This document shows, one piece after another, positions 39,039 to 47,425 of a stretch of DNA of 64,000 bases (positions are counted from its first letter, which is position 1; each line of letters begins with the position of its first letter). The stretch spans positions 992,001 through 1,056,000 of the forward strand of contig NZ_JBHSWJ010000002.1 of the NCBI RefSeq assembly GCF_042661605.1, in the 5' to 3' direction. The stretch is from Branchiibius cervicis (GTDB lineage: Bacteria > Actinomycetota > Actinomycetes > Actinomycetales > Dermatophilaceae). The position numbers and the translations under genes were made by a program. Under the pieces are notes generated by a model. That model searched no databases. It was not told where the DNA came from and saw only the letters and a program-made list of their open reading frames with translations.

Positions 39039-40514
39039 TCAGGCGCCGCCGGGTGGAACGCTGCGCAGGTCATCGGGCGCTCCGCGGCGGGCTAGTTCCA
39101 AGAGGTGCCCGGCGGGTAGGTGCTGCTCGATGAGATCGGCCAGGAGGTCGAGCCTGCTCTCACGGGCCTCGGCGAAAGAGACACCGGACGGGGGTGCCCC
39201 GAGGACCTGTTCGAGGAAAGCGGCCCGGAAGGCGTCGCTGTCGAAGATGCCGTGCCACATGGTGCCGAAAACCCGACCTTGTCGAACCCCGCCCGGGAAC
39301 GGTTCAGCGCCATCGATTTCGACCCGGCCATGATGGATCTCGTAGCCCTCGACGGGGACGCCCCACACGGTTCCGACCGGCAGGCCCAAGGTTTTCCCGG
39401 TGCTGAAAACCGTTCGTGCATCGAGCAATCCGAGCCCTCGAACGGTCGGTCTGTCGCTCTCGACCTCCGCGGGATCGCTGATCTGTTCACCCAGCATCTG
39501 GAACCCACCGCAGATGCCGAGCACCGCGCCGCCGGACCGGGCGTGGGCGACGACCGCATGGTCCAGGCCGCGCTGACGCAACCAGTCCAGGTCGGCGACC
39601 GTTGCCCGCGAGCCCGGGATCACGATCAGATCGGCGCCGGCCAGATCGGCCGGCGTGGACACGAACTGCACGTCGAGGGCAGGCTCCAACCGCAACGCGT
39701 CGACATCGGTGAAATTGCTGATCCGCGGTAGCCGGATGACAGCCACCCGCCGGATGGCGGTAGTGGAATCGCCCACGTGAGCGGGCACCGCAAGCGTGTC
39801 CTCGGAGTCCAGCCAGACCTGCGGATGCCAGGGCAGCACGCCGTACACCCGGCGTCCGGTGAGTTGTTGCAGGGAGTCCAGGCCGGGGGTGAGCAGCCGT
39901 AGGTCGCCGCGGAACTTGTTGATGACGAATCCGGTGATCAACGCCTGATCCGCGGCACGCAGCAGCGCCAGCGTGCCGAAGAGGGCCGCGAAGACGCCAC
40001 CGCGGTCGATGTCGCCGACCACGAGCGTCGGCAGCGATGCGTGCTGCGCCAGGCCCATGTTGACGTAGTCGCTGTCCCGCAGATTGATCTCAGTGGGGCT
40101 GCCCGCACCTTCAGCCACGACCACGTCGTACCGCTGCGCCAGGTCGTCGAACGCGTCGTAGGCAATCGCCGCCCACGGCGCTCGGTCCTCCCGCCAGGTG
40201 GCAGCGGATACGGTTCCCGCCGGCTGACCCATCACCACGGCGTGGCTGCCGATATCCGAACCGGGTTTCAGCAGAACCGGATTCATGGCCGGTTCCGGCA
40301 CCGCGCGTGCGGCAACTGCCTGGATCCATTGGGCTCGGCCGATCTCCGCGAACGTGCCGTCGAGAGCACGCACGACCATGGAGTTGTTCGACATGTTCTG
40401 CGCCTTGAACGGCGCAACGCGCACACCCCGGCGAGCAAACGCACGGCAGAGCCCGGCGGTGACCGTGCTCTTACCCGCGTCCGAGGTCGTCCCAGCGACG
40501 AGCAGGCCAGCCAT
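39039..40514 (-). CDS. cobQ: cobyric acid synthase CobQ
   Basis: The gene encodes 491 residues, the length of full CobQ and not of the shorter GatD-like CobQ2. The N-terminal dethiobiotin-synthetase-like domain starts LLVAGTTSDAGKSTVTAGLC, with AQNMSNNSMVV and VAEGAGSPTEINL. The C-terminal class I glutamine amidotransferase has the nucleophile in LGICGGFQMLG near residue 330 and the histidine in YEIHHGRVE. It amidates adenosylcobyrinic acid a,c-diamide to adenosylcobyric acid. No other cobalamin gene is in the window. It follows valS by six bases in the same direction, an odd pairing, which suggests read-through from the valS promoter. Confidence 0.93.
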   Translation of the reverse strand: MAGLLVAGTTSDAGKSTVTAGLCRAFARRGVRVAPFKAQNMSNNSMVVRALDGTFAEIGRAQWIQAVAARAVPEPAMNPVLLKPGSDIGSHAVVMGQPAGTVSAATWREDRAPWAAIAYDAFDDLAQRYDVVVAEGAGSPTEINLRDSDYVNMGLAQHASLPTLVVGDIDRGGVFAALFGTLALLRAADQALITGFVINKFRGDLRLLTPGLDSLQQLTGRRVYGVLPWHPQVWLDSEDTLAVPAHVGDSTTAIRRVAVIRLPRISNFTDVDALRLEPALDVQFVSTPADLAGADLIVIPGSRATVADLDWLRQRGLDHAVVAHARSGGAVLGICGGFQMLGEQISDPAEVESDRPTVRGLGLLDARTVFSTGKTLGLPVGTVWGVPVEGYEIHHGRVEIDGAEPFPGGVRQGRVFGTMWHGIFDSDAFRAAFLEQVLGAPPSGVSFAEARESRLDLLADLIEQHLPAGHLLELARRGAPDDLRSVPPGGA

Positions 40515-40520
40515 GCGGGC

Positions 40521-43160
40521 TCAGTTGCGCGGCGGCGGGGGCACCAACTCCACGTCACGCACCTCGAGGACCTGACCGTCGGCGTACGTCAGATCCTCGA
40601 CCTTGCCGGCCGCGCGCAGGTCCGCCTCGGCGGCACGGACCAGGTCCTGCACCGAAGCCGGTGCCGCCAAGGTCATCGCGGTCACCTGGGCGCGCATGCC
40701 CAGCTTGGCGTCCGACTTGGCCTTGCGGATACCGGCCAGCGCCGCGCCGAGCGCCTCCAGGGCAGCCGGGTCACCCCCGGCGCCGCACTCCTGCGGCAGC
40801 GGCCACGGCGCGCGGTGCACCGAGCCCGCCTGCCACCACGACCACACTTCCTCGGTGGCATAGGGCAGGAACGGCGCGAACAGCCGCAACTGGACGTCGA
40901 GCGCGATCCGCAGGGCGGCCTGCGCGCTCGCGGCGGCCTCGGGACCCTGCGCCCCGTAGGCGCGGTCCTTGACCAGCTCGATGTAGTCGTCGCAGAACGT
41001 CCAGAAGAAGTGCTCGGTCAGTTCCAGGGACCGCGTGTAGTCCCAGGACTCGAAGCCGCGGGTGGCGTCTTCGACGACCGTACGCAGGTTGGCCAGCATC
41101 CCCAGATCCAGCGGGTGGGTCACCAACGCGGTCAGGTCGCCCTCCGGCTGGCCCATGGTCAGAGCGAACTTGCTGGCGTTCAGCAGCTTCATCGCCAGTC
41201 GCCGGCCGACCTTCATCTGACCGGTGTCGTACGCCGCGTCGGTGCCCAGGCGGCCGGAGGCGGCCCAGTAGCGCACAGCGTCCGCGCCGTGCTGTTGCAC
41301 CACGTCCTCGGGGGTCTCGGCGTTGCCCTTGGACTTGGACATCTTCTTGCGATCCGGGTCCAGGATCCAGCCGCTGATCGCCGCGTTGGTCCACGGCACG
41401 TTGTCATGCTCGAAGTGGCTGCGCACGATCGTCGAGAACAACCAGGTCCGGATGATGTCGTGGGCCTGCGGGCGCATGTCGGCGGGGAAGGCGACCCCGA
41501 AGAACTCCGCGTCGTTGCGGCCGCCGGCGTTGCTGCCGACCGGCCAGCCGAGTGCGATCTGCGGGGTCAGCGACGAGGTGGCCCAGGTGTCCATGACGTC
41601 CGGGTCGCCGATGAATCCGCCTGCTGCGCCTCGTTGTTCGGCGGTGAAGCCGGGCGGTACGTCGGTCGCCGGGTCCACCGGCAAGGTGTCCTCGGCCGCG
41701 AGGATCGGGTGCTCGTAGTCGGTCTCGCCCTCCGCGTCGACGGGATACCAGACCGGGAAGGGCACACCGAAGAAGCGCTGCCGGCTGATCAGCCAGTCGC
41801 CGTTGAGGCCGGCGACCCAGTTGGCGTAGCGGCTGCGCATGAAGGCCGGGTGGAAGTCGATCTGCTCACCGCGCTTGATCAGGGCATCGCGCAGGTCGGC
41901 TTCGCGGCCGCCGTTGCGGATGTACCACTGGCGGCTGGTCACGATCTCCAGCGGCTTGTCGCCCTTCTCGAAGAAGTTCGCCTTGCGCTGGGTGGCCTTC
42001 GGCTCGCCGTCCAGGTCACCGGACTCGCGCAGCGCGGTCACGACGGCCTCGCGGGCCGAGAACATCGTCTTGCCCGCGAGTTGCTCGGCGTACAGGGCAT
42101 CACCCGGGCCGCCCGCGATCCATGACGGCGTCTCGGACTGCATCCGACCGGAGCGGGTCACCAGGGACCGCGTCGGCAACTGCAGCTCACGCCACCACAG
42201 CACGTCGGTGAGGTCACCGAAGGTGCAGCACATCGCGATACCGGCACCCTTGTCCGGCTCCGCCGCCGGGTGCGCGAGGATCGGCACCTGCACTCCGAAC
42301 AAAGGTGAGGTCACCGACGTACCGAACAGATCGGCGTACCGCTCATCGTCCGGGTGGGCTATCAGGGCCACCACGGAGGGGATCAACTCCGGGCGCGTCG
42401 TCTCGATGTAGATCGGCGCACCGTCGGGCACGTGGTGGAACGCGACCCGGTGGTAGGCGCCCGGGTAGTCCCGCGCCTCCAACTCGGCCTGCGCGACCGC
42501 GGTTTGGAAGGTCACGTCCCACAGACCCGGCGCCTCGGCCTGGTAGGCCTCACCGCGCTGCACGTTGTGCAGAAAGGCCTGCTGCGCCACCGCGCGCGAT
42601 CGTTCGTCGATGGTCCGGTAGCTCTGGCTCCAGTCGAAGGAGACGCCGAGGCGGCGGAAAAGCGACTCGAAGGTCTCCTCGTCCTTGACGGTCAACTCGT
42701 CACACAACTCGATGAAGTTGGCGCGGCTGATCGGCTGCTGGTCGGCAGCCTTCACCGACTTGCCCTGCGCGCCCTGCAGCGGCGGGGTGTAGTCCGCGAT
42801 GTACTCCTTGGTCGAGTCGCCGCGCACCCCGTAGTAGTTCTGCACCCGGCGCTCGGTGGGCAGGCCGTTGTCGTCCCAGCCGATCGGGTAGAACACCTCT
42901 TTACCGCGCATGCGCTGGTAGCGGGCCATGCAGTCGGTGTGGGTGTAGGAGAAGACGTGGCCCACGTGCAGACTGCCGCTCGCGGTGGGCGGGGGAGTGT
43001 CGATCACGAAGAGCTGCTCGCGAGGGCCGGCCAGCGCGCGCGAGCGATCAAAGGCGTAGGTGTTCTGCTCCTGCCATACCGCGCCCCAGCGCTCCTCGAG
43101 GCCGTCGACGGTCGGCTTGTCGGGGATGCCCTGCGGTGCGGCGTGGGTGGGATCAGTCAT
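40521..43160 (-). CDS. valS: valyl-tRNA synthetase
   Basis: The gene encodes 879 residues, the short actinobacterial form. Class I signatures are clear: HVGHVFSYTH (HIGH) near residue 65 and KKMSKSKGN (KMSKS) near 605. The CP1 editing domain lies between, with ETTRPE and HPDDERY. The C-terminal anticodon-binding domain ends with a short coiled-coil-like segment. It charges tRNA-Val and clears mischarged threonine. It appears to be the first gene of the long minus-strand operon through cobQ to the DUF58 genes. No T-box is visible in the 82 bases between valS and the divergent gene. Confidence 0.96.
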   Translation of the reverse strand: MTDPTHAAPQGIPDKPTVDGLEERWGAVWQEQNTYAFDRSRALAGPREQLFVIDTPPPTASGSLHVGHVFSYTHTDCMARYQRMRGKEVFYPIGWDDNGLPTERRVQNYYGVRGDSTKEYIADYTPPLQGAQGKSVKAADQQPISRANFIELCDELTVKDEETFESLFRRLGVSFDWSQSYRTIDERSRAVAQQAFLHNVQRGEAYQAEAPGLWDVTFQTAVAQAELEARDYPGAYHRVAFHHVPDGAPIYIETTRPELIPSVVALIAHPDDERYADLFGTSVTSPLFGVQVPILAHPAAEPDKGAGIAMCCTFGDLTDVLWWRELQLPTRSLVTRSGRMQSETPSWIAGGPGDALYAEQLAGKTMFSAREAVVTALRESGDLDGEPKATQRKANFFEKGDKPLEIVTSRQWYIRNGGREADLRDALIKRGEQIDFHPAFMRSRYANWVAGLNGDWLISRQRFFGVPFPVWYPVDAEGETDYEHPILAAEDTLPVDPATDVPPGFTAEQRGAAGGFIGDPDVMDTWATSSLTPQIALGWPVGSNAGGRNDAEFFGVAFPADMRPQAHDIIRTWLFSTIVRSHFEHDNVPWTNAAISGWILDPDRKKMSKSKGNAETPEDVVQQHGADAVRYWAASGRLGTDAAYDTGQMKVGRRLAMKLLNASKFALTMGQPEGDLTALVTHPLDLGMLANLRTVVEDATRGFESWDYTRSLELTEHFFWTFCDDYIELVKDRAYGAQGPEAAASAQAALRIALDVQLRLFAPFLPYATEEVWSWWQAGSVHRAPWPLPQECGAGGDPAALEALGAALAGIRKAKSDAKLGMRAQVTAMTLAAPASVQDLVRAAEADLRAAGKVEDLTYADGQVLEVRDVELVPPPPRN

Positions 43161-43242
43161 ACCCCGTATCGTCCCATCCGCACCGCGACGCGGGCGAATC
43201 GGATTCCCGGCGTCGCGATGCGCCCCCGGCTACATTGACGTC

Positions 43243-43836
43243 GTGACCCAGTTTGATCAGCCCGCAGAGCCGATCGCGCTCGAACCGTTCGTCGCCGCCC
43301 TGCCGCCGGACCCGGACGTCGAAGTCCCGGACGAGGATTTCCTGACGTACGCCGAGGGCCGGCTGCCGCACGAGATCGTCCAGTTGTGGCGCACCCACGG
43401 CCTGGGGTTCTACGGCGAGCAGCGGATCGCGATCATCGACCCGGGAGTGTGGCTGCCGGCGTTGCAGGCCTGGTTCGGCTCCGGCGTCACCAGCGTGCCG
43501 GTCGCTGTCAGCAGCTTCGGGCACCTCTACCACGTGACGCCCGAAGGGACCGTGGAGTGCCTCGACCCGCACTTCCAGACCAACACGGTCGTCGCCGGAT
43601 CCGTCACCGAGTTCTTCAACGAGCATCTACCCGGGCCGTCGTCGCACCTGGCGGATCTGGCCGGCCCGAGGGATGGCGCTCGCGCGAAGCTGGGTCCGCT
43701 GGAACCCGGCGAGACCTATTACTTCACGCCGGCCCTGGTCGACGGGGGGCATGTGTCGCCGGATTCGCTGGACAAGGGCGACGGGGTGGCGCAACTGGTC
43801 GCGATTCACACCTCAGCCGCTCGGCTGCACACCTGA
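43243..43836 (+). CDS. GAD-like/DUF1851 protein (Tdi1-type immunity fold)
   Basis: The gene encodes 197 residues from a GTG at 43243. The N-terminal part (YAEGRLPHEIVQLWRTHGLG, YGEQRIAIIDPGVW) looks like a GAD-like domain, and the middle (PVAVSSFGHLYHVTPEGTVECLDPHF) like DUF1851, the pair that forms Tdi1-type immunity proteins of type VI and other effectors. No effector, secretion gene or WXG/LXG protein is adjacent. Orphan copies of immunity-like proteins are common and may protect against neighbours' toxins. It lies between divergent valS and the ileS leader and is followed by a long palindrome that may end its transcript. Confidence 0.65.
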   Translation: MTQFDQPAEPIALEPFVAALPPDPDVEVPDEDFLTYAEGRLPHEIVQLWRTHGLGFYGEQRIAIIDPGVWLPALQAWFGSGVTSVPVAVSSFGHLYHVTPEGTVECLDPHFQTNTVVAGSVTEFFNEHLPGPSSHLADLAGPRDGARAKLGPLEPGETYYFTPALVDGGHVSPDSLDKGDGVAQLVAIHTSAARLHT

Positions 43837-43861
43837 TCCGGGCAGGGTGCGGCCCGATTCA

Positions 43862-43917
43862 CGCGGGTTAGCAACGTTTGCGCCGGCTATAACCCGCGCA
43901 AACGTTGCTAACCCGCG
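43862..43917. repeat. perfect 22-bp inverted repeat, member of a dispersed repeat family
   Basis: Arms 43862-43883 and 43896-43917 are exact reverse complements, with a 12-base loop. The right half (43891-43918) matches 59260-59287 at 24 of 28 positions, including AACCCGCGC at both ends and AACGT in the middle. It may act as a terminator for the upstream gene as well as being a mobile-type or REP-like palindrome. Confidence 0.75.
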
Positions 43918-43974
43918 CGTCTGCGGACGTAACGCATTCGCGGCGGGCGGTGGACGCGCCGTACACTGATGCGC

Positions 43975-44170
43975 AACAGCATTCGAGCCGTCATCAGCGG
44001 CGAGCTTCCGGAAGAACAGCGGCCCACCGCCTACTAGACCCGGACGGGACGAGCCCGTCATCGCTCAGGAGCAAGAGGCCGGGGTGACCCGGCAAGCGGG
44101 GTGGTACCGCGGAGGCAATGCTTTCGTCCTCGCACCAGGTTGAGCGACGAGCTAGCGAAGGTGCCACCCG
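43975..44170 (+). promoter_or_regulatory. T-box riboswitch of ileS, translational type with ultrashort stem I
   Basis: The conserved T-box sequence GGGTGGTACCGCGG lies around 44099-44112. A tiny stem GCCG/CGGC (43987-43990 with 43998-44001) has the loop TCATCAG, which carries the isoleucine codon ATC at 43993-43995, as in the known actinobacterial ileS T-boxes. GGGTGGTACC (44099-44108) can pair over ten positions, one of them G-U, with GGTGCCACCC (44160-44169) immediately before the ileS ATG, masking the start region. Uncharged tRNA-Ile would instead pair in the T-box bulge and free it. Confidence 0.88.
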
Positions 44171-47100
44171 ATGTCCGGCAATGTGTATCCCAAGGTCGAT
44201 CTGACCGCGTCCGATGGTGCCGGTCGCGGTGTTGCGGCCACCCCGAAGTTCCCGGCCATCGAGCAGGCCGTCCTCGACTACTGGCAGCGCGACGACACCT
44301 TCCGCGCGTCGGTCGAAGCCCGCGATCCCGGAACGGACGGCGACAACGAATTCGTCTTCTACGACGGGCCGCCCTTCGCCAACGGCCTGCCGCACTACGG
44401 CCACCTGCTGACCGGCTACGTCAAGGACCTGGTGCCGCGCTACCAGACGATGCGCGGCAAGCGCGTCGAACGCCGCTTCGGTTGGGACACCCACGGACTG
44501 CCCGCCGAGTTGGAGGCGATGCGCCAGCTGGGTCTGAAGACCAAGGACGAGATCCTCGAGATGGGCGTCGACAAGTTCAACGACGCCGCCCGCGCCTCGG
44601 TCCTGCGCTACACCGGGGAGTGGGAGGAGTACGTCCACCGGATGGGCCGCTGGGTCGACTTCGAGAACGACTACAAAACGCTCAACCTGTCCTTCATGGA
44701 GTCGGTGCTCTGGGTCTTCAAGAGCCTGTACGACAAGGGTCTGATCTACGAGGGCTTCCGGGTACTGCCCTACTGCTGGAACGACGAGACGCCGCTGTCC
44801 AACCACGAGTTGCGGATGGACGAGGACGTCTATCAGATGCGCCAGGACCCAGCCGTCACCGTGGGCTACCGGTTGGAGACCGGCGAGCTCGCGCTGATCT
44901 GGACCACCACGCCCTGGACGCTGCCCTCCAACCTCGCGATGGCCGTGCACCCCGACGTCGACTACGTCGTGGTCGAGTCCGACTTCACGGGTACGACGGA
45001 GCGTTACGTGCTCGCCGAAGCCCGCCTCGCGGCGTACACGCGGGAGCTGGGCGACGACGTCGGCGACCGGATCGTGCAGCGGCTCAAAGGAACTGAGCTG
45101 GTCGGACGCCATTACACCCCGCCGTTCGATTACTACGTCGGCCACCCCAACAGTCACGTCGTGCTGGCGGCCGACTACGTCACCACCGAGGACGGCACCG
45201 GCATCGTGCACCTGGCTCCCGCCTTCGGTGAGGAGGACAAGGTGTTGGCCGATGCGCATGGCATCGAGTCCGTGGTGCCGGTCGGTCCGGACGGCAGGTT
45301 CACGTTCCCGGTGCAGGAGTACGCCGGGATGCAGGTTTTCGACGCCAGCCCGCACATCATCGACGACCTGAAATCCCAAACCAAAGGCCTGGGCGGCGGC
45401 CGCACCACCGAGGGCACGGTGCTGCTGCGCCGCGAGACCTATGACCACTCCTACCCGCACTGCTGGCGGTGCCGGAACCCGCTGATCTACATGGCGGTGA
45501 GCTCGTGGTTCGTGGAGGTCACGAAGTTCAAGGATCGGATGCTGGCCAACAACCAGCAGATCAACTGGGTGCCGGACAACGTCCGGGACGGGCAGTTCGG
45601 CAAGTGGCTGGAGAATGCCCGCGACTGGTCGATCACCCGGAACCGCTTCTGGGGCAGTCCTGTTCCGGTGTGGCGCTCGGACGATCCGGCCTATCCGCGC
45701 ATCGACGTCTACGGCTCGCTGGCGGAGTTGCAGCGCGACTTCGGGGTCGAGGTCACCGACCTGCACCGGCCCTACATCGATGAGTTGACCCGTCGCAACC
45801 CCGATGACCCGACCGGCCAGTCGGTGATGCGCCGGGTGCCCGACGTGCTCGACGTGTGGTTCGACTCCGGCTCGATGCCCTACGGCCAGGTGCACTACCC
45901 GTTCGAGAACGCGCAGTGGTTCGAGCACCACTACCCGGCCGACTTCATCGTCGAATACATCGGCCAGACGCGCGGCTGGTTCTACACGCTGCACATCCTG
46001 GCCTCGGCGCTCTTCGACAAACCGGCCTTCGAGAACGTCATCTGCCACGGCATCGTGCTGGGCAGTGACGGGCAGAAGATGTCCAAATCGCTGCGCAACT
46101 ACCCCGACGTCAACGAGGTGTTCGACCGCGATGGCGCCGACGCGATGCGCTGGTTCCTGATGGCCAGCCCCATCCTGCGCGGCGGCAACCTGGCCGTCAC
46201 GGAGCAGGGCATCCGCGACGGTGTCCGCCAGGTGATGATCCCGCTGTGGAGCAGTTGGTACTTCTTCTCCCTCTACGCCAACTCCTTCGGGCAGAGCGGT
46301 TACGAGGCGACCTGGCGGACCGACAGCAGTGACCTGCTGGACCGGTACCTGCTGGCCAAGACCCACGACCTGGTGGCGGACCTGACCACGCGCATGGACG
46401 AGTACGACATCGCCGGTGCCTGCGAGGCGGTCGCCGGTTTCGTCGACGTCCTGACCAACTGGTACATCCGTCGCTCTCGCGACCGCTTCTGGGCGACCGG
46501 TGCCGCTGCTGACACCGCGGCCTTCGACACGCTCTACACAGTGCTCGAAGTCGTGAACCGCGCTGCGGCCCCGCTGCTCCCGTTCACCACCGAGCAGGTG
46601 TGGCGCGGCCTGACCGGCGGCCGCTCGGTGCATCTGACCGACTGGCCGGACGCAGACGACCTGCCCGCCGACCCGCAGCTGGTCGCCGCGATGGACCGGG
46701 TGCGGCAGATCTGCTCCACCGCCTCTGCGCTGCGCAAAGCGCGGGGCCTGCGGGTGCGGTTGCCGCTCAGCGAACTCACCGTGGTGAGTGCTGATCCCGC
46801 TGCGTTGCAACCGTTCTCGGCGCTCATTGCGGATGAGGTCAACGTCAAGAAGGTCACCTTCGTCGACCTTGCCAGTGCCGGCGCCCAGGAGTACGGCGTG
46901 GCGCAGCGACTCACCGTCAACGCCCGGGCCGCCGGGCCGCGGCTGGGCAAAGACGTGCAAGCGGCCATCAGGGGCAGCAAGTCCGGTGACTGGTCCGTGG
47001 CACCGGACGGCACCGTCACCAGCGGCGGCCTCACGCTGCAGGAGGGCGAGTACACCCTGGAGACAGTGGTTTCCGAGGATTCCGGTGCTGGTGCGCCCGC

Positions 47101-47425
47101 GATGCTGCCCGGCGGCGGGTTCGTGGTGCTCGACACGCAGATCACCGACGAGTTGCGCGGTGAAGGTCTCGCGCGGGACTTGGTTCGCGCCGTTCAGCAG
47201 GCCCGGCGTGACGCCGGCCTGGACATCGGCGACCGGATCTCCTTGACCGTTGTCGGGGATAGCGATGTGCTGGCGGCGCTGGCGGCGCACCAGGCGCTGG
47301 TGATGGGTGAGACGCTGGCAGTCAGCGTCGGTGCGGCACCGAGCGGGACACCGGTCGACGCCGAGTCGGTGGACCTCGCAGATGGGAAGAAGGCGCAGAT
47401 CGTGGTCGCAAAGGTGACATCGTGA
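44171..47425 (+). CDS. ileS: isoleucyl-tRNA synthetase
   Basis: The gene encodes 1084 residues, the long form found in actinobacteria. The HIGH motif is LPHYGHLLTGY near residue 75 and the KMSKS motif KMSKSLRNYPD near 637. The CP1 editing domain between them has TTTPWTLPSN and DGTGIVH, which clear mischarged valine. The length and HYGH variant suggest the eukaryote-like class of IleRS, many of which are poorly inhibited by mupirocin; that is inference. Expression is controlled by the T-box directly upstream. The stop overlaps the folC start (GTGA), which makes folC part of the transcript. Confidence 0.96.
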   Translation: MSGNVYPKVDLTASDGAGRGVAATPKFPAIEQAVLDYWQRDDTFRASVEARDPGTDGDNEFVFYDGPPFANGLPHYGHLLTGYVKDLVPRYQTMRGKRVERRFGWDTHGLPAELEAMRQLGLKTKDEILEMGVDKFNDAARASVLRYTGEWEEYVHRMGRWVDFENDYKTLNLSFMESVLWVFKSLYDKGLIYEGFRVLPYCWNDETPLSNHELRMDEDVYQMRQDPAVTVGYRLETGELALIWTTTPWTLPSNLAMAVHPDVDYVVVESDFTGTTERYVLAEARLAAYTRELGDDVGDRIVQRLKGTELVGRHYTPPFDYYVGHPNSHVVLAADYVTTEDGTGIVHLAPAFGEEDKVLADAHGIESVVPVGPDGRFTFPVQEYAGMQVFDASPHIIDDLKSQTKGLGGGRTTEGTVLLRRETYDHSYPHCWRCRNPLIYMAVSSWFVEVTKFKDRMLANNQQINWVPDNVRDGQFGKWLENARDWSITRNRFWGSPVPVWRSDDPAYPRIDVYGSLAELQRDFGVEVTDLHRPYIDELTRRNPDDPTGQSVMRRVPDVLDVWFDSGSMPYGQVHYPFENAQWFEHHYPADFIVEYIGQTRGWFYTLHILASALFDKPAFENVICHGIVLGSDGQKMSKSLRNYPDVNEVFDRDGADAMRWFLMASPILRGGNLAVTEQGIRDGVRQVMIPLWSSWYFFSLYANSFGQSGYEATWRTDSSDLLDRYLLAKTHDLVADLTTRMDEYDIAGACEAVAGFVDVLTNWYIRRSRDRFWATGAAADTAAFDTLYTVLEVVNRAAAPLLPFTTEQVWRGLTGGRSVHLTDWPDADDLPADPQLVAAMDRVRQICSTASALRKARGLRVRLPLSELTVVSADPAALQPFSALIADEVNVKKVTFVDLASAGAQEYGVAQRLTVNARAAGPRLGKDVQAAIRGSKSGDWSVAPDGTVTSGGLTLQEGEYTLETVVSEDSGAGAPAMLPGGGFVVLDTQITDELRGEGLARDLVRAVQQARRDAGLDIGDRISLTVVGDSDVLAALAAHQALVMGETLAVSVGAAPSGTPVDAESVDLADGKKAQIVVAKVTS

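Noticed and set aside
43994..47290. A very long open frame on the strand opposite ileS
   Set aside because: It is antisense to a perfectly conserved synthetase, has a low-complexity Val/Arg/Gly/His composition and no recognisable motif. High GC content keeps the complementary frame open.
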